Below, piece after piece: positions 58,364 to 64,000 of a stretch of 64,000 nucleotides of DNA. Position 1 is the stretch's first letter. Each line of letters starts with the position of its first letter. Below the pieces are notes generated by a model that was not told the DNA's origin, searched no databases, and saw only the letters and a program-made list of their open reading frames with translations. The translations under genes were made by a program, and so were the position numbers. The DNA comes from Halichondria panicea. Lineage: Eukaryota; Porifera; Demospongiae; Suberitida; Halichondriidae. Location of the stretch: the NCBI RefSeq assembly GCF_963675165.1, contig NC_087377.1, positions 14,566,198 to 14,630,197 on the forward strand, in the 5' to 3' direction.

Positions 58364-60379
58364 CTGGAACCATCTTGAATAGGTTTATAGAACTCATTAC
58401 TGTGGAAACGATGCACACGACATAGACGGCAGATCATTCCAATTGAAATGATAGCCATACCTAAGACCATAAACGTAGCCGACACTATGAAGAGTATCAT
58501 GTGAGACATTTCTGTATAAGGGAAAAATAAACTATCACTCAATGTTTTGCATCTTTATTATATGCATGTATACTGTATACAGATAGATTCACAAGTCAAT
58601 ACACTCACATCAATTACAACAATTATATGATCATCTCTGCACATTTATTTACTTCATGCAGCATATAATAATAATAATTATAATACCTTTCCATGCCTTG
58701 GAAGAATCTGATTCTACAAAACCTGCAGTTGTGTGTATATAGGCATGTATATAAGTACATGTCACGTTAGGGCAGCTCAAAGTATATATAATGGTTCTCG
58801 ATTAATCAAGTGTGCATGTACATCCTGCTAGATTAATACCTACCGCAATAAATAGCTCTAACAATCGAACAGACCTATATTTGCTATAGCGTATACTGCA
58901 TGTGCATATAATATAATTATTATAGCATAACTATACGGACTCACAGGGTGTGTATAAACTCTCAATAACTGTTGAAGGTACCGCCACCGTCCCCATATCT
59001 CCATCCTCCATCCAATCGAATACCTCCACATTACTCACTGTCACCGTCCTAGGCAACCGAATACATCGCAGGGCAGCCATTGATTGTGAGCGATGCACAT
59101 CGAACAACTGAGTCTCTACTCCTGCATTTGTCTGAGTGCTTTTAAACTGCACATTGATTTTACACCCTCTAGCAGTAGAACCAGTTGAGAGTAAACATAC
59201 AATCTGAATATGGTGGTTGCCTTTTATGATGTATGCGGACTGCACAGCTGTGGTCGCTAAAGAGAGGTAATAATTAGAAAGTTATGGACAACTAAACAAT
59301 TTAAGAGTGTACAAACAAGTTTAGCATGTTAAATGCATTACATGACACGGTAATGAATGCATGGCTATAATTATGGATATTGAATTATCAATGCAAATAT
59401 TAAACTCACTAAAATAAACTTCTTTAGACTTAAAGGAATAAGTATTATCATCACTCTTCACAGAAAGGTATGCATGATAAGGTTTGTTCCTCCCCAGATT
59501 ATTGAGAGTTAGTTCAAATGGAGAATCACAATTTTGTATCCTGACTGGTTCTGCCCTCAATAAGCCAAGCTCGGCGCTATGGACTGATAAAGTGTAGTTT
59601 AGTGAGACTCCACTGTCGCAGGATAACCATTGAGCCTATAATAAGTATACATGACTGCATGGGGAGATTGTGGTTGTTCCCTTTTACTAAGAAAGGCGTC
59701 AATACTACAGCCAGGTCATGCAGGGTGTGTAAAACTAGCTTGCATGCATTCATATAATTATGCTAAAACTGTAACTGTAACAATACAATGCCATTGAACA
59801 TTGAAGTAGACTCCAGTATAGTCATGAGGTGAATAGCTATTTAGTAGGTGTTGTATCATACCACAATCCATTCAAAAGGAGCCCACAACACGTGAACAAG
59901 AGCGTATGAATGGAATGACATGGAGCTACAAAGAGTGACAATAGACGTCACCTTGTATGTGAACACAGTATCGACTTGAGAAGAGTTGTTGCCCTTCAGT
60001 TTGACAGTAACTTGTAGAGGATTCTCAACAGACAGTGCTCGGTAGTTTACTGCATGCAATAACATTTTAAGATTATTATAATTATACGAATGGGAATCAA
60101 CAGTAACAAGTGATTTAAACGTCTAAAAAGTCTATAAAGACACATGCAAGCAACATGCATTCATGCTTGCATGCATCAAAGGTACGTAATGATCATGCAC
60201 ATGATCATAATCTTTGATGAGCTCAAACTATAATTGTGCCCACGCTTGCAAGGCTGACAACTACGAGGCTCTGTACCTGGTCTGTGATATGGCTTCCATT
60301 GAAGAATTCCAGCACTGCAAATTCTTGAAGCTGTTACTAGCAGATATGACGCCAAACAAATGATCAGATTAACTTTCAT
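58364..60379 (-). CDS. Single-pass type I receptor-like protein, 6 exons found, C-terminus missing (>337 aa)
   Basis: Exons 60379-60277, 60049-59862, 59635-59410, 59256-58945, 58722-58687 and 58511-58364; phases close and the last ends in phase 2 before GTCAGT, so at least one more exon is needed. A signal peptide (MKVNLIICLASYLLVTASRI) leads three beta-rich extracellular segments with several NxS/T sites, including VTVKLKGNNSSQVDTVFTYK, NYTLSVHSAELGLL and LPRTVTVSNVEVFDW. A 23-residue membrane segment (MILFIVSATFMVLGMAIISI) and a short basic tail, RLCRVHRFHSNEFYKPIQDG, follow. The ectodomain may contain Ig- or fibronectin-like modules, but no family was recognised. The YKPI tyrosine is the only obvious candidate signalling residue in the visible tail. 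Architecture is firm; function is not known. Confidence 0.75.
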
Positions 60380-60684
60380 TCCTCACGATAGCATCTCAGG
60401 AACTTTACAGGCTTTAAGTCAGATCAGAGGTCACTGCATGCCAATGAAAATAGATTGTCCATGCAATGCATGCAATTTGACTCTATATACATTATGCATA
60501 GGAAATGTAGGCATCCTGTACTTGTACTTGGTGCATGACAAAGTGTAATTAAATTCCAATATTATGATGTAACAGTATTCCTACAAAAAACATACGCCAA
60601 CAGCAAAGTAACACTGCTCGATGAGTTTACATAATTATTAGAGTGCCTTTTACTATATAGTTATAGTCCTGAATCAGTTCCGAA

Positions 60685-61879
60685 TCAGTTCCATGCGCAC
60701 TCTCCTGGACTGTTTCCATGTTTCAGAATCACAGCAAAGCCATTCTCAAGGCAGTAAGGAGGGTGATTGTTTGCTGAGTGCTCTATGTCCCATGTAAACA
60801 CCCCCTTGAGGCTACTACGAAGATCATACACTGACTCCAGGGAAACTGGGGGCTTTGGAGGACTACTATTAGAGTTAAATCCAGCGACCAGCTTCCCACG
60901 ATCCGATCCCAACTCTTGCTGAACCGCCTGTATGAAATAGATCATGTGATCTACCATATGGTCTTGTACACTGTAAAACTGCATGTTCACATAGTCCACA
61001 TACTCTGTTGGAATCGGCTTGTAATCATGCCATGTTCCGTATGGCCCATAATAAGGTCCAATGGCCGTAGCATAGCCTTTCTCTTTCAGGCCCTTGAGGA
61101 GACCAGTCATGGCGTCCTTGAATCTTGGATCATTTGTGCTACCCTCAAACTGCATCTCTGCACCGTCCGCTGAAAAATCTTGGATCATATTCACAACTGA
61201 CTGCAGAGAATTAGATACCCATTGCTTTGTCGTCATATTTGCCGTAATCTGAAAATTCCCCCCAGAGCCGTTGGTGCCCCCCAGGGACACGAGGTACTTC
61301 CTGTCTGGGTGCTGCGTTTTGTCCTGCGCGATATTTGTTTTAGTAAGCCCTTGTCTCTCCCACTCGCTGAAGGGTTGGAAGTTTCCATTGTGATTGGGGT
61401 CCTTGGCAAAGGACAGCATGATTAGATTGACGTCCTTGGGGATCAAACTCAGAGGAGGAGCACGCTCGCCACCTGCAGGCATATAGAGTAAATAATGACC
61501 ACATGCACTGACGATTGTAGAATGCATCAATAAAACAATGGTGCATTCTCCTATAAACAAGATGCTCATATCATTCACCTCATGCGTTGAGCTTCACATT
61601 GCACAGCGGCAAAACGGATACTTCATTACCATTACGGGGAATGCATGATCATGAATATAAAGCAACGATTAGAAAATAGTGTTTTTTGTCGCCTTCGAAA
61701 ATCGCCTACAAGTTTTCAACTGTATAACTAGCCTCAATTACTGTCTCATTAGCAGTTAAAGCAGTGTCTACTTTGCTCTAACAGCTCATTTTTGTGTCCA
61801 CACACACGCACACACACGCACACACACACACACACACACGCACGCACGCACACGCACACGCACCGCACGCGCACGCACG

Positions 61880-61960
<81 letters not shown>

Positions 61961-61987
61961 CGCACACGCACACGCACACGCACACGC

Positions 61988-62026
<39 letters not shown>

Positions 62027-62822
62027 GATCACTCTACCCCTGCTATGCGCTGCGCGGTAATTATATGTATAGTGTGAAATTGAAACAGCAAAAAGTACTC
62101 TATACACACAGTATAATTATGCTGTTGTACACTGAAACAAGAACATAACTATAGTATATAGTGCAGTGCAATAACTGACCTGGCAATGCTCCGGTGTAGG
62201 TTCCTATGGTAATAACAGATGCACACATCTCTTTAAATTTTAAACAAAATCCACTCAAACAATTGGAGCTGTTAGTGCAAGAAGTACCACAGTTCTTAGA
62301 CTCTAGGCTACAATATCCACTGCCGCTGTTCCCACAATGGGCTTGATAGGTTACACAGTGTCCAGGGGAGCATTGTGAATCATCCTCTGTCTTGCACTCT
62401 TGACCACACTTATCACCCGACTCAGCATCACAGTAGAGCTTGAGAATGTCACATTCATGCTTGGTAATGGTAGCCCAGCAATTCCCAGGAGAGCAGTCCT
62501 CTTCAACTCCACATCTCTCCCCACACTTGTAGTGAGAAAGATAATTACACTTCCCACACGTTACTTCCGCCCAGCATTGACCCCCTTCTGGTGGGGTGCA
62601 GTCAGCACTAGAATTGCACGGCTGTCCACACTTGGCTCCTCTGTTGCAGTAGCCACCAGCTTTGTGTTTGAGACAATCTTCATCCTTATCTTGGGATTTC
62701 TTGTTCAGACAGTCAGCTTCTGTGCGGCAGTCATGACGGCATTTGTTAGAAGCAGGGTTACAATGGCTAGCAGCGATTATGCTGGCCAAGAGGGAGATAA
62801 TAAGTAAACTTCTGGCAGACAT
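60685..62822 (-). CDS. Secreted cysteine-rich repeat + GH18 chitinase-like protein, 2 exons, 476 aa
   Basis: Exons 62822-62180 and 61472-60685 join in phase as ALPG|GERAPP. A signal peptide (MSARSLLIISLLASIIAASH) is followed by about 180 residues with four loose repeats of the pattern CG..C....DC...-C (examples: CGQPCNSSADC, CGERCGVEEDC, CGQECKTEDDSQC, CGTSCTNSSNC). A GH18-like barrel begins at SVITIGTYTGALPGGE. The barrel shows LIPKDVNLIMLSFA, KYLVSLGG, FSADGAEMQFEG and YVDYVNMQFYS, in the order expected of GH18. The catalytic DxxDxDxE motif reads D-G-A-E-M-Q-F-E: the last Glu (general acid) is kept, while both middle Asp are replaced (Glu, Gln). Activity may be weak, or the domain may bind sugar only. 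The intron contains a long CA repeat. Confidence 0.88.
61799..62024. repeat. Compound (CA)n / (CACG)n microsatellite in the GH18 gene intron
   Basis: About 225 bp of CACACA with interspersed CGCACG and CACACG. Open frames through it on either strand are products of the repeat. Confidence 0.95.
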
Positions 62823-63616
62823 TTTGTGTGAGCTGGATCTAACACAGAAAGCGGCTCTAAGGCATACAAGCTAACACAGATCTGTAGATATACATAATTT
62901 ATATGCACCACTATAGCTGTCATGGGGGATATTCAAGCCCATATATGTACAGGCATTATATGGAGGCTACAAACCTGACTATAATAGCACATTGTTTATC
63001 CACAATAATACATTATACAACCATTATACACCTACTATATAGACAACAATTCATACAGCATGCTCCACAACCACGATAGGCTCGCCATAGCTGAAGGGAA
63101 TAAATAACCTAATCAGACACAAATAAACCTTGTTTAGGGCACACTATACAATATGAAGTAAACAAAGCAACTTTATGGTTGCGTGCGCAGCAAGGGTATA
63201 TATAGAGTGATTGGTGAGCATGTGTGTCGGTTTGTGTGTGTGCATGGACACAAAAATGAGCTGTTTGAGCGAACTAGATACTCTCATGGACTGCTTTAAC
63301 TGCATTGGTTGAAAAATAATAGGCTATTATTATATTGTACTTATAGGTGATCTTCTAAGGCGACAAACACACTTATTTTTTTCGATCGGATTGACTGATT
63401 TGCGATCATTCCCCATAATTATAATGTTAATTAAGGTCATTATGGTGAACAGTGTTTGCCGCTGTGCGATGAAGCTCAACACACGAGGTGAACGCTCTAT
63501 AATAATGAGCATCTTTTATAGGATTAATGCAGTAGTCTCGCACCAGCCCCGATTAAAATTTACCTAGCATTCAACATTCGGGGCTGGTTCGCGATACTTA
63601 TATAGCATGAACTTAC
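62823..63616. other. Upstream region of the GH18-like gene
   Basis: No gene supported. A GTGTGTCGGTTTGTGTGTGT stretch and AT-rich spacer only. A hairpin-like pair CACCAGCCCCGA / TCGGGGCTGGTTCG lies at about 63541-63594. Confidence 0.5.
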
Positions 63617-63889
63617 ACTCCAACGGAGCCAGGTCAGAATCTCAGAAACTGTGCAAATGGCAGTCACTTCACCCACCACCTACGTAGTGAGAACCCAGGA
63701 TCAAACTGGAAGGAATGACAGAACACCTGGTGTTAATTGAGTAACACTCGTTTGAGTAGAAGGGCAGAAAGAACATATAAAACTGCATGGGTACAAGGAA
63801 TGGTGGAAGCACACCAATATGAAGTGACTTCTGTTATACTCACCGTACATCTCAGCATTAATCCCTCAGGGAACAGTCCATTGTCACAC
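63617..63889 (-). CDS. Two candidate exons of an ectodomain gene entering from the right edge
   Basis: Exons 63889-63844 and 63679-63617. Acceptors end TTCAG and GTAG, donors are ACG|GTGAGT and AGT|GTAAGT, and phases close. Joined, they read CDNGLFPEGLMLRCT followed by VVGEVTAICTVSEILTWLRW. The Cys-Trp spacing and hydrophobic alternation suggest one Ig-like or sushi-like module. No further exon was found downstream. It may be a paralogue of the receptor-like gene at 58-60 kb, but similarity is not evident. Confidence 0.4.
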
Positions 63890-64000
63890 CTGAAGGCCAT
63901 GCACTTGTGTACACCCGATAGAGCTGGTACTGCATGAATGATTACTGCATGAGGGTACCAATTAAGTGCACAGTTCCACTATCCCCGTCACATAATGGAC

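Noticed and set aside
61749-62148. Long open frames on both strands made of Cys-Val or His-Thr repeats
   Set aside because: They translate a CA/GT microsatellite in the GH18 gene intron.

Overview
The window looks like nuclear DNA of an early-branching animal, most likely a demosponge close to Amphimedon. This is inferred from animal gene families, compact multi-exon genes with GTAAGT-type donors, AT-rich introns full of ATAATTAT and TGCATGCA words, and no trace of operons. No database search was possible. Gene models were built by hand from homology remembered at family level, from splice-site consensus and from reading-frame phase, which closes at every listed junction.

Layout. 1-7 kb: sparse. 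It holds an Ig-like exon of a gene running off the left edge, one candidate exon, and a small intronless zinc-ribbon ORF. 7.4-13.2 kb (+): complete 15-exon DNAAF3, a cytoplasmic dynein-arm assembly factor. 13.4-20.8 kb (-): complete 16-exon V-ATPase subunit H. 21-30 kb: a direct segmental duplication. Each unit carries an intronless type II membrane protein with a glycosyltransferase-like DDD motif and the last four exons of a SID-1 family gene. The left copy is a decayed pseudogene; the right copy is the 3' end of an intact gene. A large foldback element separates the units, and MITEs and solo LTRs are inserted differently in each. 28.1-36.9 kb (-): intact SIDT-A, 18 exons, 975 aa. 37.0-39.6 kb (+): SNAP-25-like Qbc-SNARE, head-to-head with SIDT-A. 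41.3-52.4 kb (-): intact SIDT-B, 18 exons, 891 aa. 54.7-56.4 kb (+): a secreted metallopeptidase-like gene broken by one in-frame TAA. 58.4-60.4 kb (-): a single-pass receptor-like gene, last exon not found. 60.7-62.8 kb (-): a secreted protein joining four cysteine-rich repeats to a GH18 domain with an altered active site. Two candidate ectodomain exons lie at the right edge.

The most notable content is the SID-1 cluster (two full paralogues plus a truncated third) and the way its youngest duplicate decayed. Many indels between the two ~97% similar units are exact 4-bp gains of the palindrome ATGC/GCAT, and those in coding exons broke the left copy. The window also holds several families of short foldback elements, sometimes nested, mostly in introns. 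The genes do not form one pathway. The adjacent SIDT, SNARE and V-ATPase genes all act on endolysosomal or secretory membranes, but nothing here shows that this is more than coincidence.
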